The notes beneath the pieces were generated by a model that ran no database searches, was not told the DNA's origin, and saw only the letters and a program-made list of their open reading frames with translations. A stretch of 23,791 nucleotides of DNA from a virus, in the IMG/VR virus record IMGVR_UViG_3300011116_000454, positions 1-23,791 of that record. One strand, given 5' to 3'. How positions within the stretch are numbered: position 1 is the first letter of the stretch; every line of letters begins with the position of its first letter. Shown here piece by piece: positions 6,784 to 12,927 of the stretch. Made by a program: the position numbers and the translations under genes.

Positions 6784-6812
6784 AAACCCGCCCTAAAAAA
6801 GCGGGTTTTTTC
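6784..6812 (+). terminator. Rho-independent terminator
   Basis: A stem of eight perfect pairs (AAACCCGC 6784-6791 with GCGGGTTT 6801-6808) closes a nine-base loop and continues into a run of Ts. It ends the rightward small-gene operon. On the minus strand the same hairpin lacks a T-run, so it probably acts in one direction only. Confidence 0.9.
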
Positions 6813-6859
6813 TTGTCTAAAATTTAAGGGCTGTAGGCTCTTTTTTTACGTCAGGCATA

Positions 6860-7318
6860 CTATGGGAAGTCCTCAGCCCTGAATTGTAGTTCCTGAGCGA
6901 ACCATAAGCGTTCTAGCATGATATTTTGGAGGGTTTGCCTTGCTTCTATGGTCTTTTGAAATCGGTCGCTCATTTCTGCAATTTCTTGCTTATTCCATAG
7001 CACTATTTTTTCTGATTTTGATTCTAAGCGTTTGCGTATGTAATCGGCACGTTCTTGAAGGGTAAAAAATGGCTTATCGGCTAACGCTCGATTACAGTCT
7101 TTACATGAGTTGACAAGGTAAAACCCAATTTTGCGCTCTTTAAACCATTGAAGCTCTTTAGTGTCGCACCACGATAATGGGGGGCAATGATCTAATTCTA
7201 CCCATTTGTCACCACAATAAAAGCAGCCAACCCTACTACTCCAATGGCGCTCATATCTATGCCCATATTGTTTCAACAGTTCTAATCGGTATGTTTTTGA
7301 AGTTCGTTTAATAGCCAT
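6860..7318 (-). CDS. HNH endonuclease-like protein
   Basis: A 152-residue protein with an HNH-type zinc site: Cys32-x2-Cys35, Asp43-His44 as the first catalytic pair, then Cys72-x2-Cys75-Asn76. Basic residues flank the site, and a charged helical tail follows. HNH nucleases in phages act in packaging, homing or recombination. This one ends the leftward DNA-metabolism operon, next to a second nuclease gene, so a DNA-processing role is likely. It lies far from terL, so the packaging role of HNH proteins beside terminases is less likely. It could be a homing-type nuclease. Confidence 0.75.
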   Translation of the reverse strand: MAIKRTSKTYRLELLKQYGHRYERHWSSRVGCFYCGDKWVELDHCPPLSWCDTKELQWFKERKIGFYLVNSCKDCNRALADKPFFTLQERADYIRKRLESKSEKIVLWNKQEIAEMSDRFQKTIEARQTLQNIMLERLWFAQELQFRAEDFP

Positions 7319-7366
7319 ATAAGGCTATTTTACCAATTTACCCCTTACCAAGCCCAAAAAAACGTC

Positions 7367-7657
7367 TTAAAAGGGGCTTTTATCGCCTTTAATCGGCATT
7401 TCCTCGCACAATCTTCGGATGGTTTCGTTTAGGGCTTCAATTTCTCCCATTTTAGCGATAGCCCATGCCCTCTTTTGACCATGCCATCCCATAACTGGAT
7501 TTCGATGGCAATCGACACAAAGGGCTATACACGTATATTGCAACCCTTGTTTTAAATGGTGGGCTTCTGAGGGTGGCGGTGCATGGCAAACGCTACATGG
7601 TAGGCTTTTAACCCTTGCAAGGTGTAGCCGTTCCTTTGCCGTTAGTTTGTTGTTCAA
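7367..7657 (-). CDS. Ref-like (RecA-dependent nuclease family) HNH protein
   Basis: The frame codes for a short protein with Cys-x2-Cys (PCSVC), then EAHH, then CVDCHR and a GWHGQ motif. This order matches the HNH-type zinc fold of the phage P1 Ref family of RecA-dependent nucleases. I choose a TTG start at 7657 (96 residues), whose bases overlap the stop of the upstream gene as TTGA and which has an AAGG site seven bases before it. The alternative ATG at 7708 (113 residues) would overlap that gene by 55 bases. Ref enhances recombination and cuts at RecA-ssDNA joints, fitting the neighbouring RusA and annealing-protein genes. The family call is from motif memory. Confidence 0.7.
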   Translation of the reverse strand: MNNKLTAKERLHLARVKSLPCSVCHAPPPSEAHHLKQGLQYTCIALCVDCHRNPVMGWHGQKRAWAIAKMGEIEALNETIRRLCEEMPIKGDKSPF

Positions 7658-7977
7658 GTTGTGGCCTTCATTTCCATGCGGGCTGAATATTGGGCGGTTC
7701 TCCAACACTCGACCTTAGCTTGTGCAGCGGTCATTAACCAACGATATCGTTCTTCTATTTCAACGGCTGCCCTGATTCCTTCGAGTATCTCTACATATTC
7801 GGGGTGTGCATAAGCAAATGTGTCCTGCTTTCCCAGTACTTCAGTTTTTGCAAGGCTCTTGAGTTGGGCGTGTTTTGATCGCCTGAATTCCTCAAGGAAC
7901 ATACGATCAGACTTAGCTTTGGCGTAAAGTGGTGCTGTTTTTATGATGAACTCTATCGCAAGTGTAGGCTCGTTCAT
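7654..7977 (-). CDS. Conserved phage protein of unknown function
   Basis: A 107-residue helical protein. The pattern YAKAKSDRMFLEEFRRSKHA ... AYAHPEYVEILEGIRAAVEIEERYRWL ... AAQAKVECWRTAQ resembles a family common in beta- and gammaproteobacterial phages, whose role is unknown. It is probably a coiled coil. It overlaps the previous gene (ATGA 7974-7977) and the next one. Confidence 0.8.
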   Translation of the reverse strand: MNEPTLAIEFIIKTAPLYAKAKSDRMFLEEFRRSKHAQLKSLAKTEVLGKQDTFAYAHPEYVEILEGIRAAVEIEERYRWLMTAAQAKVECWRTAQYSARMEMKATT

Positions 7978-8138
7978 TTGATAAACCCTTCATAGTGCCG
8001 ATAAGTTGGGGCGGGTTCATCTCTCCCGCACCTTCTACCATGCTCGTTAGCCTCTTGCAAAGCCTGAAAAGCCCATTTGCAGTTAGTGCACACCCAGTAA
8101 GGAGGGTTGCCTGGTGCGTCTTTCTTTTGTTCAATCAT
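7974..8138 (-). CDS. 54-residue zinc-ribbon-like protein
   Basis: The ATG at 8138 opens a frame coding MIEQKKDAPGNPPYWVCTNC followed by a short helix and a third Cys (RRCGRDEP). It ends TGA at 7974-7976, overlapping the next gene by ATGA. The Cys-x2-Cys with a later Cys suggests a partial zinc site. Its start overlaps the previous gene by eight bases, like terS/terL. A longer frame in another phase at 7913-8134 lacks sensible signals. Confidence 0.65.
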   Translation of the reverse strand: MIEQKKDAPGNPPYWVCTNCKWAFQALQEANEHGRRCGRDEPAPTYRHYEGFIK

Positions 8139-8376
8139 AAGTAACGACCCTTTGTCGGATAATTTTTGCGCAATCTTGAATAGTTGTTCTCTCTACTTGG
8201 GCAAATTCAGGTTGATCGGGCCATTCTAGGGTCATGTTTTCCACCAGTTTTGCGTCTTCCTCTCTCTGTTGTTTTGCAACTAGGATAGCGAAGCGCTCAA
8301 GTGCTTTGGGGTGCGTTATGTGACAAGCTGGCAAATTAGCCTTTTGTGCCATTTTGTAAATTTCGTCTTTAGTCAT
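8131..8376 (-). CDS. Small conserved phage protein, MTxDEIxxMAxxA family
   Basis: An 81-residue protein starting MTKDEIYKMAQKANLPACHI, with ALERFAILVAKQQREE and a C-terminal CAKIIRQR. I recognise this layout as a very common phage family of unknown function. The ATG at 8376 is preceded by AAGGGA and overlaps the upstream stop (ATGA); starts further upstream would bury the upstream gene. A second member lies at 8663-8851, two genes away. Confidence 0.75.
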   Translation of the reverse strand: MTKDEIYKMAQKANLPACHITHPKALERFAILVAKQQREEDAKLVENMTLEWPDQPEFAQVERTTIQDCAKIIRQRVVTYD

Positions 8377-8666
8377 ATTTTTTCCCTTGTCGCATCCATG
8401 TGAACTAAACAAGTGTTCCTCGCTGGGCAATTTCTGCCTTGGCTGCAGTTTCCATGACACGGAGGGCAAACCTTCATGTTTCGCACGAATATGGCAAAAC
8501 TTGAAGCAGTGTCACCAAAGGGCATCTTGTCGAATTCCTTTGCCACTTCCTCCAAAACTTGATTCCTTTGGGATGGGGACACAAAAACCTCAAAGTGATA
8601 TGGCTGCCCTCGCATTTGGTTTTCATGCTCTATGCGGTCAAATTCATCATCTTCATAGGTTTTCAT
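8373..8666 (-). CDS. Hypothetical protein with C-terminal Cys cluster
   Basis: A 97-residue protein. The N-terminal half is acidic and charged (MKTYEDDEFDRIEHEN...); the C-terminal third carries six Cys in CPPCHGNCSQGRNCPARNTC, likely one or two zinc knuckles. Coupled by ATGA to both neighbours. No family assigned. Confidence 0.65.
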   Translation of the reverse strand: MKTYEDDEFDRIEHENQMRGQPYHFEVFVSPSQRNQVLEEVAKEFDKMPFGDTASSFAIFVRNMKVCPPCHGNCSQGRNCPARNTCLVHMDATREKI

Positions 8667-8851
8667 GTTCTTTCCCTAATCAAATCCATTTGAACGTAAC
8701 CAGTTGAATCTTCCAAAATTTGGATTATTTCATTGCGTTCATGCTCTGCTACCAGCATGGCAAAGTGTATCAATATCTGTTGACAGACATCAATTTCTTC
8801 ATCAGCAAACCCTGCCTGTTTTGCCATGCGGATAATGCCTTCTATGGTCAT
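8663..8851 (-). CDS. Small conserved phage protein, paralogue of the gene at 8131-8376
   Basis: A 62-residue protein starting MTIEGIIRMAKQAGFADEEI with IHFAMLVAEHERNEI. The N-terminus and the FA-x-LVA segment match the gene at 8131-8376, so the two are probably paralogues. ATGA overlaps at both ends. Function unknown. Confidence 0.7.
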   Translation of the reverse strand: MTIEGIIRMAKQAGFADEEIDVCQQILIHFAMLVAEHERNEIIQILEDSTGYVQMDLIRERT

Positions 8852-9081
8852 ACATCCTCCAACTTATAGTTGAGTTTGTGATGCTGAAAACGCATTGCCG
8901 CCTCGCACTCTAGTTCCTTAAAAGACTCGTCACTTAGCAAACCGATGCAATTACGCCCTTCGAACCAGACTTCCCGCACAGACTCATTGAAGGTGGAATC
9001 TAGGTCTTGCTCATATTCGTAAACTACTGTCACGACCTCGCTACCTGCTCCTACTGTTGTGTCAAATTCCCATGTATTCAT
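8848..9081 (-). CDS. Small hypothetical protein
   Basis: A 77-residue beta-rich acidic protein starting MNTWEFDTTVGAGSEVVTVV. The ATG at 9081 follows an AAGGG ribosome site at good spacing, better than the GTG nine bases upstream. The preceding 60 bases to rusA hold AT-rich sequence with no clear promoter. No family assigned. Confidence 0.65.
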   Translation of the reverse strand: MNTWEFDTTVGAGSEVVTVVYEYEQDLDSTFNESVREVWFEGRNCIGLLSDESFKELECEAAMRFQHHKLNYKLEDV

Positions 9082-9141
9082 AATATTCACCCTTGTTAAA
9101 AATTAAATGTTATCAATGATTTTGTATTTTTCTATTAGGAC

Positions 9142-9573
9142 TTACCCTAAGTCTTCCTTAATCATTACTTCTACTGCTGGTGTTTCTGCATAGACCTTGG
9201 TCACATGAAGATTTGTTACTTGTTTGTCATCAAAAATGATGATTCCTCCTTGGATTGCATCGAGGTGGCACTTGGCTATGTTGTCAATATCGGGCTTCTT
9301 TGTTGGCTTGAGTATTCCCGCCAAGGCATCTTTTCGCTTCTGCTTTGAGTAGGATGCGGGTATTCCAACTCTGATATAAATTGCGACTGTTACAGGGGTT
9401 TCTAGTGGCTCTGAACTACCCATTGCAGCTCTAGCCATCATCCTGATTTCATCTTCATAGGTCTTGGTCTTTTGTGGACTGTAAGTAGAAACAAAATTCC
9501 CTCTACGGGCAAACCTTGGGCGACCTTTTCCTACTGGCTCTCCATAGACTGTGTACATCACAATAAAACTCAT
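9142..9573 (-). CDS. rusA: RusA-like Holliday-junction resolvase
   Basis: A 143-residue RusA-family endonuclease, which dimerises and cuts four-way DNA junctions symmetrically, needed to resolve branched DNA before packaging. The sequence shows the family N-terminus (GEPVGKGRPRF), the KPDIDN motif (93-98) with catalytic Asp95 and Asp97, Asp105 in the following helix, and FDDKQV (114-119). Length is normal (about 120-145). It overlaps the small gene upstream by ATGA (9570-9573). Confidence 0.92.
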   Translation of the reverse strand: MSFIVMYTVYGEPVGKGRPRFARRGNFVSTYSPQKTKTYEDEIRMMARAAMGSSEPLETPVTVAIYIRVGIPASYSKQKRKDALAGILKPTKKPDIDNIAKCHLDAIQGGIIIFDDKQVTNLHVTKVYAETPAVEVMIKEDLG

Positions 9574-9782
9574 AGAAGTGTCCCATTTTGAATTTGTTGC
9601 ATAAAAGCCCTTATGCGATCTCTTGCGCCAGTTCCGTAAATTCTTTCTGCCCTTTCAAGTCTCGCCCTGATGAGGTCACGATTTTTTGATGACTCCCAAT
9701 TTCGATAAAGCTCTCTTGCCTCGGCTTGCTCAAGGATCATTCTATCGCTTGCGCCTTGAATATTTCTTCTACTCCAAGTCAC
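9570..9782 (-). CDS. Small basic helical protein
   Basis: A 70-residue protein rich in Arg (MTWSRRNIQGASDRMILEQA...) starting with GTG at 9782, with GGAG about nine bases before it. Coupled to rusA by ATGA. A GTG start overlapping the tail of the preceding miniprotein is unusual but is the only option covering the frame. Arg-rich helices suggest nucleic-acid contact, otherwise unknown. Confidence 0.65.
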   Translation of the reverse strand: MTWSRRNIQGASDRMILEQAEARELYRNWESSKNRDLIRARLERAERIYGTGARDRIRAFMQQIQNGTLL

Positions 9783-9858
9783 CAGTTAACTCCAGTGCTT
9801 TGTTTATCAGGTGTATCGGAAATGGTACGCCCTCACGCACCTTGTCCAGTAGTTTCAT
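9769..9858 (-). CDS. 29-residue miniprotein
   Basis: The ATG at 9858 opens MKLLDKVREGVPFPIHLINK followed by nine residues to TAG at 9769-9771. It occupies the only gap between the P-like gene and the next gene and overlaps the latter by 14 bases. The amphipathic helix-loop-helix is reminiscent of a small conserved protein near rusA in other phages, as I remember, but this is unverified. Confidence 0.4.
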   Translation of the reverse strand: MKLLDKVREGVPFPIHLINKALELTGDLE

Positions 9859-9862
9859 TGCG

Positions 9863-10258
9863 TCATAGTGGGACATTTGTTTTCCATTTGTGTTGCTCAA
9901 GCCACTTTTTAGCCTTCTCTTTAGCTTCTAGGGCTGCTTGTCTTTCCGCCTCGGTAGATTGCTTCTCGATCTGCAAAACCTCTTTAGTTGGGATATGTGG
10001 CCCTTGGTTGCACAGATTTCGGAACTTGATGGCACTCGGAATAAACTCACCCTCAAGTTTGGCAATGGCAAAGTCCATGCTTGGGCGGTATGTTAGGAAT
10101 CGACCTAGTTGGCTTTTCCACTCTTGTCTCACAAAGTCTGGGTCTATGCCATCAAAGTGGCGGTTAAATGGTGTTCCAAAGATAGCCATCATTCTCGCAA
10201 AGATGTAATCCAATCCTTGGTCTGCTGTACAGAAATCAGTTTCCGAGTAGTTTGACAT
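9863..10258 (-). CDS. Putative replication protein P-like (helicase loader)
   Basis: A 131-residue protein with the pattern FARMMAIFGTPFNRHFDGID ... VRQEWKSQL ... IAKLEGEFIPSAIKFRNLC, followed by a charged C-terminal coiled coil. This resembles replication P-type proteins in beta- and gammaproteobacterial phages, which bring the host DnaB helicase to the initiator. It directly follows and overlaps the O-like initiator by 23 bases, the usual O-P order. The ATG at 10258 (GGAGG five bases upstream) is better than a TTG twelve bases upstream. Confidence 0.55.
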   Translation of the reverse strand: MSNYSETDFCTADQGLDYIFARMMAIFGTPFNRHFDGIDPDFVRQEWKSQLGRFLTYRPSMDFAIAKLEGEFIPSAIKFRNLCNQGPHIPTKEVLQIEKQSTEAERQAALEAKEKAKKWLEQHKWKTNVPL

Positions 10259-10910
10259 TGCCACCTCCAATTAAGCCTCTTGTTAAACCTGAAATAACCC
10301 GTTGGTTCATCTGACCTGTTTTGCTTAGGTTTTCGTCTTTTACCCAATCAGCTTTGAAAGACTGCCAGTTTCGGACAATGGTTTCTTTCAATGCGTCTTC
10401 CAATGACCAACCCGCAATACTTGCTTCCTTTTGTATGCCATCAATAACCAACTGAGTGACACGAGCCTTCTTTGACTTTCTATGAGAAACAAACTCTTGC
10501 CAAACAGAATCAGAAACACCGATAGGTGTTGCAACGACAGTTGCTCTCTTCTTTGTCTCTGTCTCTTTCTCTGTCTCTCCCTCTGTCTCTGGGATAGCAT
10601 TATGCTTTCGTTCTGCTAGCACTCCGCTAACAACTACGAAAAAGTCTTTATCAATCAATGGCTTAACTCCATCTTGATATTCTTTTGGCGTGATGTGAAG
10701 TCTAAACACTAGCTCATCTAGTGAGCCATCAAAAACACCATCTTTTGACTCACTTGCAAGCAACCAAAGCATTGGTGCTAGTGCTTTGCTAGCAATAGGC
10801 AAGCAGATATAAGCTCTATTGTTTAACAGATCACGATGAAGTTTTATCCAAGGTGGGCAGCGATCTTTGTAATGTTGAAAGACGGCCCAATTTTTCGGCT
10901 GTAATAGCAT
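10236..10910 (-). CDS. Phage O-like replication initiator (winged helix)
   Basis: A 224-residue protein. The N-terminal ~100 residues (KNWAVFQHYKDRCPPWIKLH...YICLPIASKALAPMLWLL...LHITPKEYQ) form a winged-helix DNA-binding domain typical of phage replication initiators. A low-complexity linker of Glu/Thr repeats (PETEGETEKETETKKR) follows, then a C-terminal domain (VWQEFVSHRKSKKARVTQLV...WQSFKADWV) of a kind found in phage replication proteins. It would bind the phage origin and recruit a helicase through the P-like protein. A 36-base hexamer array lies in the linker. Confidence 0.75.
   Translation of the reverse strand: MLLQPKNWAVFQHYKDRCPPWIKLHRDLLNNRAYICLPIASKALAPMLWLLASESKDGVFDGSLDELVFRLHITPKEYQDGVKPLIDKDFFVVVSGVLAERKHNAIPETEGETEKETETKKRATVVATPIGVSDSVWQEFVSHRKSKKARVTQLVIDGIQKEASIAGWSLEDALKETIVRNWQSFKADWVKDENLSKTGQMNQRVISGLTRGLIGGGNVKLLGN
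10555..10590. repeat. Six imperfect GTCTCT hexamers within the initiator gene
   Basis: Reading the plus strand there are six consecutive hexamers (GTCTCT x2, TTCTCT, GTCTCT, CCCTCT, GTCTCT). They encode the Glu/Thr linker of the initiator on the minus strand. Because the unit is six bases, length changes would keep the reading frame. In lambda the origin iterons sit inside gene O, so an origin role is conceivable. Confidence 0.7.
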
Positions 10911-10973
10911 GATTTTTCCTAGCTCTGTCCTCTACTGAAAGAAACAATCGGCAGGCGGAGAGGCTCGCTTTTC

Positions 10974-10995
10974 GATAGGGAGATCAAGCCCTATC
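10974..10995 (-). promoter_or_regulatory. Leader hairpin upstream of the initiator gene
   Basis: GATAGGG and CCCTATC form a seven-pair stem around an eight-base loop. A further GGCT/AGCC pair could extend it across an internal loop on the minus strand. It lies in the ~95-base leader between the predicted promoter at 11013-11021 and the initiator gene. There is no T-run, so it is not an intrinsic terminator; it may be an RNA structure or a protein site near the origin. Confidence 0.4.
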
Positions 10996-11012
10996 TAGCC
11001 GTGTTTCAAAAC

Positions 11013-11021
11013 ATTGTATCA
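11013..11021 (-). promoter_or_regulatory. Extended -10 promoter for the replication genes
   Basis: On the minus strand the sequence TGATACAAT has an extended TG and a five-of-six -10 (TACAAT). It overlaps the last codon and stop of the winged-helix gene. No good -35 is visible, which extended -10 promoters can lack. Transcription would start near 11006. Confidence 0.45.
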
Positions 11022-11387
11022 AATAAATTGATTATTTGTAATTTCATTTGTTTTTGGTCTGCCAAACAAACGAACAGCTTGGTTGTTCATAGAAGCATAC
11101 TCAGACTTAGTGAAGATGCCTTTAGCGTTTCTAATGTCAAAAGGGTTTAACTTGTTATATGGCTCATCATTGGCGGCTTTTGTGGCCTCAATCATGTGTG
11201 GCTCTAGGGTGTATTTCATTATCCAAGACCTACCCATCTTAATCTTTATAGCGGTAAGTTCCTTCTTACGAATCATTTTCTTGCAAGCAGCGACAAGGGA
11301 ATTCCTTGGGATGCCTGTCAAGTTCTCCATGTCATAGGATGTTAGCGATCCGTTCTGGAGGCATTTAATGATGGATTCTTGGGTCAT
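11019..11387 (-). CDS. Winged-helix DNA-binding protein
   Basis: A 122-residue basic protein. Residues ~5-50 (IIKCLQNGSLTSYDMENLTG, then PRNSLVAACKKMIRKKELTAI) form a helix-turn-helix with wing, as in transcription regulators; the C-terminal half is basic and unrecognised. Being upstream of the initiator and near a divergent control region with AGGGAAAACCC dyads, it is the best candidate in the window for a phage transcription regulator. Coupled by ATGA (11384-11387) to the small gene upstream. Confidence 0.65.
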   Translation of the reverse strand: MTQESIIKCLQNGSLTSYDMENLTGIPRNSLVAACKKMIRKKELTAIKIKMGRSWIMKYTLEPHMIEATKAANDEPYNKLNPFDIRNAKGIFTKSEYASMNNQAVRLFGRPKTNEITNNQFI

Positions 11388-11563
11388 TTAAAGAGTCTTT
11401 CTAGGTTGATTGGGCAATTGAGATGAAGTTCTAGCGTTCTGGCAAGCAAAGCTGTTACAGCCGCATCAAAGTCCTCTGGTTCGGTTGTGTAAGCATCTGC
11501 CATTGTTTGAGAGTACCCAAGCAAGGCTTCAGCGCATCTTTGTTCAAGTATTTCAGAGTGCAT
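11384..11563 (-). CDS. Small hypothetical protein
   Basis: A 59-residue helical protein starting MHSEILEQRCAEALLGYSQT and ending TGA at 11384-11386, overlapping the next start by ATGA. It is first in the leftward operon. The 20 bases upstream of its ATG are almost all pyrimidines with no Shine-Dalgarno sequence, an odd feature for this genome. No family assigned. Confidence 0.65.
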   Translation of the reverse strand: MHSEILEQRCAEALLGYSQTMADAYTTEPEDFDAAVTALLARTLELHLNCPINLERLFK

Positions 11564-11634
11564 AAGAGGAAGGAAGTAGAAGGAAGGGCTATTAGTTAAT
11601 AGGACAAGTCTTTTTAGATTAGCATAGAAAAAAG

Positions 11635-11663
11635 TTGCGTAAATTAGGGAAAACCCCTATGTA
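11635..11663 (+). promoter_or_regulatory. Weak promoter with an operator-like dyad in its spacer
   Basis: TTGCGT (11635-11640) and TATGTA (11658-11663) are separated by 17 bases; each matches the consensus at only three of six positions. The AGGGAAAACCC core dyad (11646-11656), identical to that upstream of terS, lies in the spacer. A regulator bound there would directly control RNA polymerase. The promoter call is tentative; the shared dyad is plain. Confidence 0.4.
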
Positions 11664-11693
11664 AATTCAGGAATCCATGTGGCACATTAGTGG

Positions 11694-11719
11694 TGTGGGC
11701 AGTAAAAAACCCACATTTT
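11694..11719 (+). terminator. Leader hairpin with T-run before the rightward early operon
   Basis: TGTGGG (11694-11699) pairs with CCCACA (11710-11715) around a ten-base loop and is followed by TTTT. Two flanking G-T pairs could extend it. It lies between the candidate promoter and the first gene at 11741, so it could act as an attenuator or a 5'-stabilising hairpin. Confidence 0.4.
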
Positions 11720-11740
11720 AATAAACCTACAGGAGTGAAT

Positions 11741-11929
11741 ATGAAAATTACATTGCGTGACTACTTTGCGGCTAGGGCTATGCCAGTTGCACTAAAAACC
11801 TTGATGCATGACTACACAAGAGATGATAAACATTGGTTCTGGGAAGACTACATTGACAATGATATGTTAGCCGAGCGTTCCTATGAAATGGCAGATGCAA
11901 TGTTAGTGGCAAGAAAATCACAGGAGTGA
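11741..11929 (+). CDS. Small conserved phage protein (LRDYFAARA family)
   Basis: A 62-residue protein starting MKITLRDYFAARAMPVALKT and containing a C-terminal AYEMADAML-like motif (SYEMADAMLVARKSQE). I recognise this as a widespread phage family with no known function. The ATG at 11741 is preceded by AGGAG. The upstream in-frame ATG at 11690 lies inside the leader hairpin and is unlikely. It is first in the rightward operon. Confidence 0.8.
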   Translation: MKITLRDYFAARAMPVALKTLMHDYTRDDKHWFWEDYIDNDMLAERSYEMADAMLVARKSQE

Positions 11930-11931
11930 AT

Positions 11932-12132
11932 ATGCCAGTTCTTAATGGAAAAAAGGTTGTAGACCTAGAGATAGATGGAGTAGATAGCAGAGATTTCCCA
12001 GACTTCTCTGATGCCTACTTTTCAAATGGATGCTATGAAGATGGCACACCATTGACAGAAGATGAGTTAAATCAGCTCACCGATCTGGCGGGTGATGTTC
12101 TATGGGAAATGTGTTACGAAAGCCTCACATGA
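11932..12132 (+). CDS. Small acidic phage protein
   Basis: A 66-residue acidic protein (MPVLNGKKVVDLEIDGVDSR...). The pattern DGVDSRDFPDFSDAYFSNG ... DGTPLTEDELNQL is one I have seen in other phage operons, function unknown. ATG at 11932 has AGGAG at 11922-11926. The stop overlaps the next start (ATGA). Confidence 0.75.
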   Translation: MPVLNGKKVVDLEIDGVDSRDFPDFSDAYFSNGCYEDGTPLTEDELNQLTDLAGDVLWEMCYESLT

Positions 12133-12317
12133 AAACACTATTTCAATTCTTTGTGGAAGAGTTCTCAGACATCCACTACTGCCCCTATTGCTTGACAATC
12201 AAGGGAGATAAAATAGTTTGCTGCCAAGAAGCAGACTTTATCGAGTTCAAGGATTTAGACCTTGACCAACAAAAAGAGATTATTCAACAAGAGTTAGATG
12301 AAAATCAAAGGAGTTAA
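12129..12317 (+). CDS. Small protein with CPYC zinc-type motif
   Basis: A 62-residue protein starting MKTLFQFFVEEFSDIHYCPY. CPYC and a later CC give a possible zinc site; the C-terminus is an acidic helix. The ATG at 12129 overlaps the upstream stop. An in-frame ATG 27 bases earlier would lie inside the upstream gene. No function known. Confidence 0.75.
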   Translation: MKTLFQFFVEEFSDIHYCPYCLTIKGDKIVCCQEADFIEFKDLDLDQQKEIIQQELDENQRS

Positions 12318-12318
12318 T

Positions 12319-12927
12319 ATGTCAATAGAAGCGTTACTGAAAAAAGATGTCAATTCTCATACAGAGAAGAAAAACAACCTGACCTACCTGTCATGGGCAT
12401 GGGCATGGCAAGAGGCTCTCAAAGCTGATCCTACCGCCACCTATAAGGTAGAGATGTTTGGCGACAAGTGTTTCATGGAAATCAATGGTACGGCAATGGT
12501 ATTCGTTACCGCTACCATGTTTGGCAAACCAATGACTTGCCAGTTACCTGTGATGGACTATCGGAACAAAGCCATCCCCAATCCTGATGCTTTTGCGGTC
12601 AACACAGCAATTATGCGGTGCATGACAAAGGCTTTAAGTCTGCATGGCTTGGGTCTATACATCTATGCTGGTGAAGACCTCCCAGAAGAGGGTAGATCAG
12701 TAGTGATTACACCTACCCAAGGTGCAATGGATAATATTCCTCAGGAGGAATTACAGTACTTGCAAGAGATGGCAGTCGAATTGATTGCTACCTGTGAGCA
12801 AGGTGACCCCAAGGCAGCTTGGGATAAGTTGGAAGGAGAGAACCTTGATGACCAACAGAAAATCGCATTATGGACACTCCTACCCAGTAAAGTAAGAAGT
12901 GCGTTAAAGAAAGCAAAGGAAATGTGA
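12319..12927 (+). CDS. DUF1071 / Sak3-like single-strand annealing protein
   Basis: A 202-residue protein with the family signature near its N-terminus (YLSWAWAW, residues 23-30), then 'MDYRNKAIPNPDAFAVNTAI' and a C-terminal HGLGLYIYAGEDLPEE. DUF1071 proteins are the Sak3 group of phage recombinases, which pair complementary single strands in recombination-dependent replication and repair. The ATG at 12319 has AAGGAG before it; upstream frames enter the previous gene. It lies directly before an SSB-tail protein, forming an annealing module, while RusA and the Ref-like nuclease lie in the leftward block. Confidence 0.85.
   Translation: MSIEALLKKDVNSHTEKKNNLTYLSWAWAWQEALKADPTATYKVEMFGDKCFMEINGTAMVFVTATMFGKPMTCQLPVMDYRNKAIPNPDAFAVNTAIMRCMTKALSLHGLGLYIYAGEDLPEEGRSVVITPTQGAMDNIPQEELQYLQEMAVELIATCEQGDPKAAWDKLEGENLDDQQKIALWTLLPSKVRSALKKAKEM

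Noticed and set aside
6820-6848. Possible terminator for the leftward nuclease operon
   Set aside because: A T7 run is present on the plus strand but the adjoining GGCT copies are direct, not inverted, so no hairpin forms.
7913-8134. A 73-residue minus-strand frame
   Set aside because: The overlapping frame 7974-8138 has better start and stop coupling and a zinc-type motif; this one would overlap the next gene by 65 bases.
9091-9141. Promoter upstream of the 8848-9081 gene
   Set aside because: The region is AT-rich, but I could not find a -35/-10 pair with proper spacing.
9726-10208. A 160-residue plus-strand frame with many Cys/Ser
   Set aside because: It is antisense to the P-like gene and its small downstream neighbours, which have proper ribosome sites and coupled joints.
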